A stretch of 57,610 nucleotides of DNA from Streptomyces misionensis (GCF_007896895.1 NZ_VOGW01000087.1:1-57610); one strand, 5' to 3'. Numbered from the stretch's first letter, positions 7,440 to 16,325 are shown. Numbers and translations are program-made. Notes: a model not told the origin generated them from the letters alone.

Positions 7440-8658
7440 GCGCCCTCCAAGTCCCTGTCGGCCGTGCCGCGCCCGCTTCGCGTGCCCGCTCCGTCGACGG
7501 CCGTTGCACCGCCATTGTCGCGCGTGAGAGCCCGCGGGTCGGTGTGTGTTCCGCCTCTGCTTTCTTACCGGCCCGCTCCGCGGCGCCGCAGCGGCAGGCC
7601 GGATGCGGCCACAGAGGGCGGGCGTGCCAGGTCAGGCCGGGCAGGGACGCCTCCCAGCGGGCGCCAGTGCCGGACGGCGACGCGCCGTCGAGAAAGGCCA
7701 GGGCGTGGGCCGCGGCCAGCCCGGCGACCGCCGTGGCGAGAGCCAGGTCACAGGCCCCGGCGTGGCGGGGGCCGCCGGAGCGCCACTGGGCGAGCAGCCG
7801 GGGCCAGGCCGGGTCCCGGTCCGTGCGGTTCTCGTGCAGACAGCCGGCGCAGGCCGTCTCGCCGGGCAGCACCAGCGGGCCGACCACGCCCGTGCCCTCC
7901 ACCACACCGGCGTACAGATGCGGGGTGCCCGAGGCCAGCAGCGGCTCGGCGGCGCGCGGGTCCGGGGCGTGCACGGCCACCTCGTCCCGCGGCGCGAGGA
8001 TCACCAGGGAGAGCCCGGGCTCCGCGGCACCGGACCCGGGGGAGTGGGCGCGGCGGGGCGGGCGGTCCGGGGCGGCCCGGCGGACGGCGGCCGCCGCGGC
8101 CGTCCGGCGGGGCTCGCCGACCGATTCGGCGGGCAGCCCGCCGGGCGCCACGTCCTCCGGCCGCACCCGCCCCTCGTCGAGCACCTCCACCTCGCCGACG
8201 CCCGCGCCCGCGAGCACCGCCGCCAGCACCGCCCCGACCCGGCCCGCGCCGCGCACCCGGACCCGCAGCGCGCGCCGGGCGGCGAGCCGGGCGAGCGCGC
8301 CGCCCGGCTCGGTGGTGGTCAAGGAGAGCGAGGCCAGATCGGGGCGCAGCCGCCGCAGCACCTCCGTCTTCCCGCGCAGCGCGTCCGCGGCCTGCCCGCC
8401 GCCGCGCGCGTCGTCGACGAGGCCCGCGCGGGCCAGCCGGTCCACCAGGGCGTCGACCCGGCCGTCCGGAAGGTCGAGGCGGCGGGCCTCCGCGCGCAGC
8501 AGCGGCAGCCCCCGGGTGCCGTTGAGCAGGTCGAGGAGGCCGCCGGTGGCGGCGTCCATCGGACCCAGGGTCAGCGCGTGCGCGGGGGTCATCCCGAACT
8601 GCACCGTGCCGAGATCCCGCCAGCCGCGCCGCAGCGCGGGCTTCACCATCGGATGCAT
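7432..8658 (-). CDS. ThiF/E1-like adenylyltransferase-fold protein
   Basis: About 408 aa. A winged-helix-like N-terminal region (HPMVKPALRRGWRD to GLVDDARG) precedes a Rossmann segment VRGAGRVGAVLAAVLAGAGVG with the strand-2 end VEVLDEGRV. A structural zinc site is suggested by CAGCLHENR and CRCG near the C terminus. The arrangement resembles the ThiF-like leader-binding proteins annotated near TOMM clusters, but no precursor peptide or YcaO gene lies nearby, and the ATP-binding Arg/Lys residues of true E1 enzymes are not obvious. I chose the ATG at 8658 (MHPM). An ATG at 8700 adds an N terminus with alternating Thr-Asp (TDTDTDT), also open. It forms a two-gene operon with the ABC1 protein. 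Confidence 0.72.
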   Translation of the reverse strand: MHPMVKPALRRGWRDLGTVQFGMTPAHALTLGPMDAATGGLLDLLNGTRGLPLLRAEARRLDLPDGRVDALVDRLARAGLVDDARGGGQAADALRGKTEVLRRLRPDLASLSLTTTEPGGALARLAARRALRVRVRGAGRVGAVLAAVLAGAGVGEVEVLDEGRVRPEDVAPGGLPAESVGEPRRTAAAAAVRRAAPDRPPRRAHSPGSGAAEPGLSLVILAPRDEVAVHAPDPRAAEPLLASGTPHLYAGVVEGTGVVGPLVLPGETACAGCLHENRTDRDPAWPRLLAQWRSGGPRHAGACDLALATAVAGLAAAHALAFLDGASPSGTGARWEASLPGLTWHARPLWPHPACRCGAAERAGKKAEAEHTPTRGLSRATMAVQRPSTERAREAGAARPTGTWRAHV

Positions 8659-9000
8659 GACGGCCCCCGTATCCGTGTCTGTGTCCGTGTTTCTGGGCAT
8701 TGGCCGAGACTCCGGCGGAATCGGTCGTGTTCCGCCGACATCTGCCAGCATGCCCGCCCGACCGACGAGGCGCGAAAAGTTATCCACAGGCGAGGGAATT
8801 CTTCATATGAACCGGCAGGGGTGACGGCGGGAGCGACGGCAAGTGGCGGGAGCGGAAGCGGAGATGATGGGAGCAAAGCTGTGTAAAAGGTGCAAATCGG
8901 ATACTTGGGTCGTCGTGCAAATCAAACCCGCGGTGGGGGATCCGCACCGAACCGTCCTGGAGCCGGGACTTTGCCCGGGCCCAGCGGGTAACGTCGGGGC
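8659..9000. promoter_or_regulatory. divergent intergenic region between the ThiF-like and YgjP-like genes
   Basis: 342 bp without a convincing gene. It must hold promoters for both divergent genes. It contains TTATCCACA (8780-8788), which matches the E. coli DnaA-box consensus, and a direct repeat of GTGCAAATC at 8890-8898 and 8915-8923 (25 bp apart, about two helical turns) in an unusually AT-rich patch 80-110 bp before the downstream start. I see no ORF with good codon bias. Confidence 0.4.
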
Positions 9001-9570
9001 GTGCCCGCCGACCCACTGCACCGCGCCGGACAGACACAGCGCGGCACGACGAGCGCGATCGAGGTCCGCAGGAGCGCCCGGCGCCGCCGGACGGTCTCCG
9101 CGTACCGCGAGGGCGATCGCACTGTCGTGCTGATCCCCGCCCGGATGTCGAAGGCGGAGGAACAACGCTGGGTGACCGTCATGCTCGACAAACTCGCCGC
9201 CCAGGAGAGCCGGCGGGTGCTCGGCGACAGCGCGCTGACCGAGCGCGCCGAGCGGCTGTCGGCCCAGTTCTTCGACGGCCGCGCCCGCCCGGCCTCCGTG
9301 CGCTGGGTCACCAACCAGAACACCCGCTGGGGTTCGTGCACCCCCGCCGAGGGCAGCATCCGCCTCTCGCACCGGCTCCAGGGCATGCCCGAGTACGTCA
9401 TCGACTACGTGCTCTGCCACGAACTGGCGCACCTTCTGGTACCCGGTCACGGGGCCGACTTCTGGCGGCTGCTGGAGGCCTATCCGCGCACCGAGCGAGC
9501 CCGGGGCTACCTGGAAGGGGTGGTCGCCGCCGAACGGCTGCCGCACGTCCCCGGCGCGCGGGGCGAGTGA
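9001..9570 (+). CDS. YgjP/DUF45-family zinc metallopeptidase-like protein
   Basis: 189 aa from a GTG. The C-terminal half has the gluzincin motif HELAH (about 140-144, in VLCHELAHLLVPGHG), a downstream H in GHGADFW, and the family's WGSC motif (TRWGSC, about 112-117). These define the YgjP-like (DUF45, M48-related) group. The basic N terminus (RRSARRRRTVSAYR) is typical too. Members are cytosolic and their physiological substrate is unknown. The start was chosen because it is the first in-frame start before the conserved region; no clear ribosome-binding site is seen. Confidence 0.85.
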   Translation: MPADPLHRAGQTQRGTTSAIEVRRSARRRRTVSAYREGDRTVVLIPARMSKAEEQRWVTVMLDKLAAQESRRVLGDSALTERAERLSAQFFDGRARPASVRWVTNQNTRWGSCTPAEGSIRLSHRLQGMPEYVIDYVLCHELAHLLVPGHGADFWRLLEAYPRTERARGYLEGVVAAERLPHVPGARGE

Positions 9571-9737
9571 CGGGGTCCGCGGGTGTGTGACCGCCTCCCG
9601 AGGCCCTTCCGTGCGAGCGGCGGGCTCCGGTTGTGTACCGGGTCTGTACCGACGTGGACCGGCGGGGGCGGTTGTCGGTCACAGCCGTTAGCCTGGCGCG
9701 ACGCACTCATATTCGGGATGGGGGACGGTCGTATCGC

Positions 9738-10961
9738 ATGGCCAGGGACTTCCAACGCGGCCACAAGGCCAGGATCAGTGACCTCACCGCGGGCACCGAT
9801 CTGTACGTAGGCGTGCAGATCGCCGGCCCCGGACTGACCTTCGACATCAGCTGCTTCGGGCTGGACGCCGACGAACGGCTTTCGGACGACCGGTATTTCA
9901 TCTTCTTCAACCAGCCGAAGTCGCCGGAGGAGTCCCTCCAACTGCTCGGCGCCCAGGCGGGCGACACGGAGTCGTTCCGGGTCACGCTCGACCGGATCCC
10001 CCCGCACATCCGCAAGCTGTCCTTCACGGCGACCGTCGACGGCGCCGGGCAGATGTCGCAGATCGGCCCCGGCTATCTGCGGATCGTCGCGGGCGGCGAG
10101 GAGGTCGCCCGCTACTCCTTCGACGGTGCGGAGTTCTCCACCGAGCGTGCCGTCATGCTCGGTGACTTCTACTACAAGGACGGCTGGCGGTTCGCCGCGG
10201 TCGGACAGGGATTCGACGGCGGTCTGGAGGCGCTGCTGAGGAACTTCGGCGGCGAGGTGCTGGAGGAGCAGGAGGAGGCGCCCGCCGCCCCGCAGGGCGG
10301 CGCCGGAGTGGGGGCCGCGCTGCAGAAGTTCAAGGAGACGCCCACCGGGCAGCGCTGGACCCCGCAGAACAAGAAGCTCATGCGGGTCGACCTCGGCGTC
10401 GGCGGCCAGCCGGTGCTGGCCAAGCAGGGCAGCATGGTGCTCTACCAGGGCAAGGTCGACTTCGGTTACAAGGGCGCCGGTTTCGCCGGACGGATCGTCG
10501 GCAACGCCACCGGCCAGGAGATGCAGCTGATGCGCTGCAGCGGCCAGGGCCAGGTGTTCCTCGCCGAGAACGCCACCGACCTGCACCCCGTCGAACTGCA
10601 GGGCGACGCGATCTGTGTCTCCGCGGAGAACGTGCTCGCCTTCGACGAGGGCCTCCAGTACGAGGTCCGCCGCATCGAGGGCCACGGCATCCCGGGCGGC
10701 GCGCTGTTCACCATGCAGTTCCAGGGCACCGGCACCATCGTCGTCAAGACGCACGGCAAGCCCGTGGTGCTGCCGGTCACCCCGACCACCTTCGCCGACT
10801 GCAACGCGGTGGTGGCCTGGTCGGCGGCCTCCCAGGTGATCGTCTCCAGCCAGGTCCGCATGCGCCGCAACGCCTACCTGGGTGACACCGGCGAAAGCGT
10901 CAACCTGCAGTTCCGGGGCGCGCCCGGCAACTTCATCGTCGTCCAGCCGTACGAGGTCTGA
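9738..10961 (+). CDS. TerD-AIM24 two-domain protein
   Basis: 407 aa. Residues about 1-175 form a TerD-like domain (GHKARISDLTAG, DISCFGLDADERLSDDRYFIFFN, YLRIVAGGEEVARY, ERAVMLGDFYYKDGWRF), the Ca2+-binding beta-sandwich fold linked to tellurite and stress resistance. After an acidic, Ala-rich linker, residues about 205-407 form an AIM24 domain (QRWTPQNKKLMRVDLG, SMVLYQGKVDF, LMRCSGQGQVFLAENA, IVVQPYEV). The ATG at 9738 was chosen because it starts the TerD domain and has GGGGGA about 12 bp upstream. It is followed after 11 bp by a second AIM24 gene and then a third, forming one operon. The biochemical role is unknown. Confidence 0.87.
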   Translation: MARDFQRGHKARISDLTAGTDLYVGVQIAGPGLTFDISCFGLDADERLSDDRYFIFFNQPKSPEESLQLLGAQAGDTESFRVTLDRIPPHIRKLSFTATVDGAGQMSQIGPGYLRIVAGGEEVARYSFDGAEFSTERAVMLGDFYYKDGWRFAAVGQGFDGGLEALLRNFGGEVLEEQEEAPAAPQGGAGVGAALQKFKETPTGQRWTPQNKKLMRVDLGVGGQPVLAKQGSMVLYQGKVDFGYKGAGFAGRIVGNATGQEMQLMRCSGQGQVFLAENATDLHPVELQGDAICVSAENVLAFDEGLQYEVRRIEGHGIPGGALFTMQFQGTGTIVVKTHGKPVVLPVTPTTFADCNAVVAWSAASQVIVSSQVRMRRNAYLGDTGESVNLQFRGAPGNFIVVQPYEV

Positions 10962-10972
10962 GGGAGCCCGTC

Positions 10973-11650
10973 ATGAACCAGCCGCTCGCGGGCTTCGCTC
11001 CCGCGCCCGTCACCGCCCGCATGGAGAACCACGGCGACCACATGCTCAAGGTCGCCATGCAGACCGGCAACGACCTCTTCGCGCGGGTCGGGTCGATGGT
11101 CGCCTACGAGGGCTTCGTCCAGTACGAGCCCAACCCGCCGGCCGTGCGCCAGATCGCCCGCGACTGGATCACCGGTGAGGGCGCTCCGCTGATGAAGTGC
11201 TCCGGGGACGGACTGCTCTACCTCGCCGACTACGGCGCCAACGTCGTCGTGATCAACCTCAACGGCGACGGCATCTCCGTCAACGCCACCAATCTGCTCG
11301 CCTTCGACGCCCACCTCAGCTGGGGCGTGGAGCGGGTCAAGGGGCTGGCCAAGTTCGCCGGGCAGGGCCTGTGGAACACGCGGATCACCGGGCAGGGCTG
11401 GGTCGCGCTGACCTCCCGGGGCACGCCGATCGTCGTCGACTGCGGCGGCGAGGACGAGACCTACGTCGACCCGGACGCGCTCGTCGCCTGGTCGCCGAAC
11501 CTGAAGGTCAAGGGCAAGCGCAGCTTCAAGGCGCAGTCGCTGATCGGCCGGGGCAGCGGCGAGGCCTACCAGATGGCCTTCTCCGGACAGGGCATCGTCG
11601 TCGTCCAGCCCAGTGAGGACAGCACCGACCGCCTGCGGTTCCGGGGCTGA
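10973..11650 (+). CDS. AIM24-family protein (second of three)
   Basis: 225 aa, a single AIM24 (DUF124) beta-rich domain: MLKVAMQTGNDLFARVGSMVAYEG at the start, LMKCSGDGLLYLADYG in the middle, GQGIVVVQPSE near the end. AGGGAG lies about 5 bp upstream of the ATG at 10973, and only 11 bp separate it from the TerD-AIM24 gene. The family takes its name from a yeast mitochondrial protein, but the bacterial role is not established. No membrane segment or signal peptide. Confidence 0.85.
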   Translation: MNQPLAGFAPAPVTARMENHGDHMLKVAMQTGNDLFARVGSMVAYEGFVQYEPNPPAVRQIARDWITGEGAPLMKCSGDGLLYLADYGANVVVINLNGDGISVNATNLLAFDAHLSWGVERVKGLAKFAGQGLWNTRITGQGWVALTSRGTPIVVDCGGEDETYVDPDALVAWSPNLKVKGKRSFKAQSLIGRGSGEAYQMAFSGQGIVVVQPSEDSTDRLRFRG

Positions 11651-11669
11651 GGGGGAGTCAGAACACGCC

Positions 11670-12422
11670 ATGCAGAGCCCGATCTTCGCCTACAACGACA
11701 ACCAGACGCAGGAGCGCTGGAGCCTCCAGAACTCGCAGCTGCTCCGGGTCGTCCTGGAGGGCAACGACGACATCCTGGCCCGCAAGGGCACCATGGTCGC
11801 CTACCAGGGCCTGGTCGAGTTCGACGCCGAGTACCGCAGCGGCAACCAGCAGCGCGCGCGTGCGTACACCGGCGAGGGCCTGGACCTGATGCGCTGTCAC
11901 GGACAGGGCACGGTCTACCTGGCCAACCTCGCCCAGCACGTGCACCTCATGGACGTCGAGCCGGAGGGGCTGACCGTCGACAGCTCCTACGTCCTCGCCA
12001 TGGACTCCTCGCTGCACCACGAGGTCGTCGCCGTCGACAGCCTCTACGGCATCTCCGGCTCCGGGAAGTACCAGCTGAACATCACCGGGCGCGGCCGGGT
12101 CGCCCTGATGACCTCGGGCGCGCCGCTGCTGATGCAGGTCACCCCGGACCGGTACGTCAACTGCGACGCCGACGCGATCGTCGCCTGGTCGACCGGGCTG
12201 CGGGTGCAGATGCAGGCCCAGACGCACTCCTCCGGGGTGTGGCGCCGGCGCGGCAACACCGGGGAGGGCTGGGAGCTGAGCTTCATGGGCTCCGGGTTCG
12301 CCCTGGTGCAGCCCAGCGAGCTGCTGCCGCCGCAGAACGCGCAGATCCAGGGCATCGCCGGCCAGTGGGGGATGGGCCAGCAGGGCGCGCGGGGCCAGAA
12401 CCGCGGCAACGTCTGGAGCTGA
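11670..12422 (+). CDS. AIM24-family protein (third of three)
   Basis: 250 aa. The AIM24 domain spans most of the protein (LLRVVLEGNDDILARKGTMVAYQG, LDLMRCHGQGTVYLANLA, GSGFALVQPSE), followed by a Gln/Gly-rich tail (AGQWGMGQQGARGQNRG). The ATG at 11670 has GGGGGAG upstream and lies 19 bp after the previous stop. It is related to its two upstream neighbours, so the trio probably arose by tandem duplication and divergence. Function unknown. Confidence 0.85.
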   Translation: MQSPIFAYNDNQTQERWSLQNSQLLRVVLEGNDDILARKGTMVAYQGLVEFDAEYRSGNQQRARAYTGEGLDLMRCHGQGTVYLANLAQHVHLMDVEPEGLTVDSSYVLAMDSSLHHEVVAVDSLYGISGSGKYQLNITGRGRVALMTSGAPLLMQVTPDRYVNCDADAIVAWSTGLRVQMQAQTHSSGVWRRRGNTGEGWELSFMGSGFALVQPSELLPPQNAQIQGIAGQWGMGQQGARGQNRGNVWS

Positions 12423-12431
12423 CCGGGTGAA

Positions 12432-12480
12432 CGGGTGAGGGGGCGACCGCCCGGCGGCCGCCCCTCCTCGCCTTCACCCG
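12432..12480. terminator. bidirectional hairpin between AIM24 operon and Nudix gene
   Basis: Nested inverted repeats: an outer CGGGTGA (12432-12438) with TCACCCG (12474-12480), and an inner GAGGGGGCG-type arm with CGCCCCTC. It fills the 59-bp convergent gap. Confidence 0.6.
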
Positions 12481-12481
12481 G

Positions 12482-13003
12482 TCACAGCCGTGCGCGGGTC
12501 GCTTCCAGCAGTTGGCGGACCGAGCCGTCGGCCACGCCCGCGACCTCCTCGTAGGAGAACCAGCGCAGGTCCAGGGACTCGTCGCTGATCGCCTCGACGG
12601 CGCCGGGCGGGGCCAGCGCCGCGTACTGGACGTCGTAGTGCGTGTGGCACGGCGGCGGGATGGGGTGCCGGTCCAGGCGCACCGGGCCGCCGGGCAGCAG
12701 GGTCAGCCCCGCCATGCCCGACTCCTCGGTCGCCTCGCGCAGCGCGGCCGCCGCCAGGGTGGCGTCGCCCGGCTCGCAGTGGCCGCCCATCTGCAGCCAC
12801 ATCCGCAGCTTCCGGTGCAGGGTGAGCAGCACCCGGCTGCGCTCCGGGTCGATCACCAGGGCGCTCGCCGTCACATGGCCCGAGTGGCAGGCCTTCCAGA
12901 TGCCGTCCGGGTGGGCCGCCAGATGGTCCAGGTAGGACTGGCGCAGCTCGTCCTGGCCCTCGTGCCCCTTGAGGACGAGGACCGCGTCGTCGTACAGGCT
13001 CAC
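12482..13003 (-). CDS. Nudix hydrolase
   Basis: 173 aa from a GTG that overlaps the upstream gene's stop as GTGA, so translation is coupled. The Nudix box reads GGHCEPGDATLAAAALREATEESG (about residues 72-95), with the REATEESG metal-binding core intact. The flanking LHRKLRMWLQMGGH and DLRWFSYEEV are typical of housecleaning NUDIX proteins whose substrates cannot be predicted from sequence. Confidence 0.85.
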   Translation of the reverse strand: MSLYDDAVLVLKGHEGQDELRQSYLDHLAAHPDGIWKACHSGHVTASALVIDPERSRVLLTLHRKLRMWLQMGGHCEPGDATLAAAALREATEESGMAGLTLLPGGPVRLDRHPIPPPCHTHYDVQYAALAPPGAVEAISDESLDLRWFSYEEVAGVADGSVRQLLEATRARL

Positions 13004-14442
13004 TCGGCGTCGTCGCCCTTGGCCTCGCCGGGCTCGCCGTCGTCCTTCTTGCGCAGGTCGGGCTTGTCCGCCGCCTCGCCGAGGATCTTGTCCAGCTCGG
13101 AGAAGTCCAGCTGCTCGCGGTGGACGAAGCCGTCCGGGTCGTCCAGGTCGGTCGCCGTCGGCAGCATGTCCGGGTGGTGCCACAGGGCGTCCCGGCCGTC
13201 GGTGCCGCGCGCGTCCGCGAGCGAGGCCCACAGGCGCGAGGCGTCGCGCAGCCGGCGCGGGCGCAGCTCCAGGCCGATCAGCGTGGCGAACGTCTGCTCC
13301 GCCGGGCCGCCGGTCGCACGGCGGCGGCGCAGGGTCTCACGCAGCGCGTCGGCGGACGACAGACGCGGTTTCGCGGCCGCGTGGACCACCGCGTCCACCC
13401 AGCCCTCCACGAGCGCCAGAGCGGTCTCCAGGCGGGCCAGGGCGGCCTTCTGCTCGGGCGTGTCCTCGGGCTGGAACATGCCCTGCTGGAGCGCGTCCTG
13501 CAACTGCTCGGGGTTCTGCGGGTCGAACTGGCCGACCACGTCCTCCAGCTTCGCGGTGTCGACCTTGATGCCGCGGGCGTAGCCGTCGACCGCGCCGAAC
13601 AGGTGCGAGCGCAGCCACGGCACGTGCGCGAACAGGCGCTGGTGGGCGGCCTCGCGCAGGGCCAGGTAGAGCCGTACCTCCTCCAGGGGCACGCTCAGGT
13701 CCTTGCCGAACGCCTCCACATTGGCCGGCAGCAGCGCGGCCTTGCGGGCCGGGCCGAGCGGCAGGCCGATGTCGGTGGAGCCGACGACCTCGCCCGCGAG
13801 CACGCCGACGGCCTGCCCGATCTGCGTGCCGAACATGGCGCCGCCCATGGAGCGCATCATGCCGATCAGCGGGCCCGCCATGGCCTGCATCTCCTCGGGC
13901 AGCACATCGCCCATGGCCGCGCCGACCCGCTCGGCGACCGGGTCGACCAGCTCCTGCCAGGCGGGCAGGGTCGCCTCGACCCACTCCGCGCGCGACCAGG
14001 CGACCGCGGAGGCGGAGCCGGACGGCAGGGACGTCACGTCGTCCAGCCACAGGTCCGCGAGGCGCACGGCGTCCTCGACCGCCTTGCGCTCGCTGGGGCC
14101 CACGCTGGCGTCCTTGGTGCCGTCCGCGGTGCCCTGGGCGACCGTCTGGCGGGCGATCTGCTTGGCCATGTCCCAGTTCACCGGGCCGCCCTCGTAGGAG
14201 AGCATCTGGCCCAGCTGCTGGAACGCGGCACCGAGATCGGTGGGGTTCAGCGAGCCGAACATGGCTGCGAGCGGATTGTCGGCGCCGGGGCCGCCAAAGC
14301 CACCGGCTCCGGGCATACCGCCGAAACCGAACGGGTTGGCCGGTCCCTGCCCACCACCGCTCTGCTGGTCCTTCTTCTTGCCCTCGTCGCCGTCCTCCGG
14401 CTCCTCCGGCGGAAGGCCGAAACCGAATGGGGTGTCACTCAC
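13000..14442 (-). CDS. DUF2342-type zinc-dependent metalloprotease-like protein
   Basis: 480 aa from a GTG at 14442 with GAGGA about 5 bp upstream. The N terminus is Gly/Pro-rich and disordered (PFGFGLPPEEPEDGDEG, then GGGQGPANPFGFGGMPGAGG). The core matches the actinobacterial DUF2342 family usually annotated as a zinc-dependent metalloprotease, with NVEAFGKDLSVPLEEVRLYLALREAAHQRLF. The region lacks a canonical HExxH; EAAHQRL carries the conserved E and H in a different order, so activity is uncertain. The acidic, Lys-rich tail may be flexible. It is followed by the coupled Nudix gene. Confidence 0.75.
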   Translation of the reverse strand: MSDTPFGFGLPPEEPEDGDEGKKKDQQSGGGQGPANPFGFGGMPGAGGFGGPGADNPLAAMFGSLNPTDLGAAFQQLGQMLSYEGGPVNWDMAKQIARQTVAQGTADGTKDASVGPSERKAVEDAVRLADLWLDDVTSLPSGSASAVAWSRAEWVEATLPAWQELVDPVAERVGAAMGDVLPEEMQAMAGPLIGMMRSMGGAMFGTQIGQAVGVLAGEVVGSTDIGLPLGPARKAALLPANVEAFGKDLSVPLEEVRLYLALREAAHQRLFAHVPWLRSHLFGAVDGYARGIKVDTAKLEDVVGQFDPQNPEQLQDALQQGMFQPEDTPEQKAALARLETALALVEGWVDAVVHAAAKPRLSSADALRETLRRRRATGGPAEQTFATLIGLELRPRRLRDASRLWASLADARGTDGRDALWHHPDMLPTATDLDDPDGFVHREQLDFSELDKILGEAADKPDLRKKDDGEPGEAKGDDAE

Positions 14443-14633
14443 GGGATTCCTCGGCTGGTAAGGCCACCGGTCTTCTCCGGCGGCGCGGCTGCCCGACAAC
14501 ACCACCCAGCGTAGACACCCGGACCCGATCGGGCCTCGGTGCTTCGCCCGCGGAAGGCCTGCGGCAGGATGGATGCACCTCGTACGCGCGCGTCACTCAC
14601 GCCCGTACAGAAGACAACCGCTGGAGATGCCGG

Positions 14634-15758
14634 GTGAGTTCCCCAGATCCGCAGGTTCGCGCAGCGCGAAACCAGTCAGCCCCGTCCGCCGGGCACACTC
14701 CCGCCGTGCGCGGGCCCGTCGTCGCGGTCACGGGCGCCGCGACCGGCGTGGGCGCCCTGCTCACCGCGCGGCTCGCCGCGTCCAAGGAGGTCAGGCGGGT
14801 CATCGCGATCGACGAGCGGCGCGGGGAGTGCGCCGAGGCACAGTGGCATGTCCTGGACGTCCGCGATCCGGCCATCGCGGACCGGCTGCGCGGCGCCGAC
14901 GTGGTCGTCCACCTCGCCCTCGACCTGGACCTGGGCAGCGACGCGGCCGCGCGGACCGCTTACAACGTCCGGGGGACGCAGACCGTGCTGACCGCCGCCG
15001 CGGCGGCCGGGGTGCACCGGGTGGTGCTGTGCACCTCCGCCATGGTCTACGGCGCGCTGCCGGACAACGAGCTGCCCCTGTCGGAGGACGCCGAGCTGCG
15101 GGCGACCGCCGAGGCCACCGGCGTCGGCGATCTGCTGGAGATCGAGCGCCTGGCGCGGCGCGCGCCCCGGGCGCACCCCGGCCTGAACGTCACCGTGGTG
15201 CGGCCCGCCCTGCTCGTCGGCGGCACGGACACCGCGCTGACCCGGTACTTCGAGTCGCCGCGGCTGCTGGTCGTGGCCGGATCGCGGCCCGCGTGGCAGT
15301 TCTGCCACGTCGAGGACCTGTGCGCCGCCCTGGAGTACGCCGTGCTGGAGAAGGTCGACGGGGAACTGGCCGTCGGCTGCGACGGCTGGCTGGAGCAGGA
15401 GGAGGTCGAGGAGCTCAGCGGCATCCGGCGGATGGAGCTGCCCTCGGCGGTCGCGCTCGGCGCGGCGGCCCGGCTGCACCGGATCGGGCTCACCCCGTCT
15501 CCGGCCGGGGACCTGGCGTACACGATGTACCCGTGGGTGGTCAGCGGCAGCCGGCTGCACGATGCCGGGTGGCGGCCGCGGTGGACCAACGAGCAGGTGC
15601 TCGCCGAGCTGCTGGAGGAGGTGGCCGGGCGGCACACGGTGGCCGGCCGGCGGCTGGGGCGCAAGGACGCGACGGCGGCGGGGGCCGCGGGCGCGACGGT
15701 GGCGCTGCTGGGCGCCGCGGCCGTGGTGCGCCGGGCCCGCAAGGCCCGGCGGCGCTGA
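14634..15758 (+). CDS. NAD-dependent epimerase/dehydratase family (SDR) protein
   Basis: 374 aa. The extended SDR fold starts with the nucleotide motif VTGAATGVGALL (about 28-39), followed by VVHLALDLD (the NxAA-equivalent strand), an SAMVYG segment in which S-x(n)-Y with a downstream region stands in for YxxxK, and the FCHVEDLCAALEYAV segment typical of extended SDRs. The catalytic lysine is not obvious. The C terminus holds a possible membrane segment (TAAGAAGATVALLGAAAVV) and a basic tail RRARKARRR, suggesting membrane association. The GTG at 14634 has GGAG 8 bp upstream. Confidence 0.82.
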   Translation: MSSPDPQVRAARNQSAPSAGHTPAVRGPVVAVTGAATGVGALLTARLAASKEVRRVIAIDERRGECAEAQWHVLDVRDPAIADRLRGADVVVHLALDLDLGSDAAARTAYNVRGTQTVLTAAAAAGVHRVVLCTSAMVYGALPDNELPLSEDAELRATAEATGVGDLLEIERLARRAPRAHPGLNVTVVRPALLVGGTDTALTRYFESPRLLVVAGSRPAWQFCHVEDLCAALEYAVLEKVDGELAVGCDGWLEQEEVEELSGIRRMELPSAVALGAAARLHRIGLTPSPAGDLAYTMYPWVVSGSRLHDAGWRPRWTNEQVLAELLEEVAGRHTVAGRRLGRKDATAAGAAGATVALLGAAAVVRRARKARRR

Positions 15759-15863
15759 CGGCGGTGGCGGCCGGACCGCTGTAGGAGCGTCCAAAGCGGG
15801 CCGCGCCCGTGCCGGGCGAACCTCGTATTCCTCGCTGTCACACCCGTGCGGCACGATGGGGGC

Positions 15864-16325
15864 ATGGCTGAGACGAGTGGGCATCGTGGGGAGTCGGCGG
15901 CGGCGGATCCCATCAGGCTGATCGCGGTGCGGGAGACCGCGCTCTCGGTGGACGAGGTGTTCGGCGCGGTCGGGGACGCGGCGGCCGGCGGGATAGCGCT
16001 GTTCGTGGGCACGGTGCGCAATCACGACGGCGGCGCCGACGTGGACGCGCTCGGGTACTCCTGCCACCCCAGTGCCGAGTCCGAGATGCGGCGGATCGCC
16101 GAGAAGGTCGCCGCCGACTACCCGGTGCGGGCCCTGGCCGCCGTGCACCGGGTCGGGGAGCTGGCGGTCGGGGACCTCGCGGTGGTCGTCGCCGTGGCCT
16201 GTCCGCACCGGGCGGAGGCCTTCGACGCCTGCCGCAAGCTGATCGACGACCTCAAGCACGAAGTGCCCATCTGGAAGCACCAGAAGTTCTCGGACGGGAC
16301 CGAGGAATGGGTGGGGGCCTGCTGA
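15864..16325 (+). CDS. moaE: molybdopterin synthase catalytic subunit MoaE
   Basis: 153 aa. MoaE inserts dithiolene sulfur into precursor Z to make molybdopterin. Family marks: GGIALFVGTVRNHDGG (about 40-55), the H-x-A-E-x-F-like CPHRAEAFDACR (about 117-128) and KHEVPIWKHQKFSDGTEEWV at the C terminus, holding the active-site lysines. The ATG at 15864 follows GGGGGC. No moaD lies alongside, so the sulfur-carrying partner is encoded elsewhere. Confidence 0.94.
   Translation: MAETSGHRGESAAADPIRLIAVRETALSVDEVFGAVGDAAAGGIALFVGTVRNHDGGADVDALGYSCHPSAESEMRRIAEKVAADYPVRALAAVHRVGELAVGDLAVVVAVACPHRAEAFDACRKLIDDLKHEVPIWKHQKFSDGTEEWVGAC

Noticed and set aside
8843..9133. 96-codon ORF with a CKRC pair overlapping the YgjP gene start
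   Set aside because: Codon bias is poor and more than a third overlaps the better-supported metallopeptidase gene in another frame.
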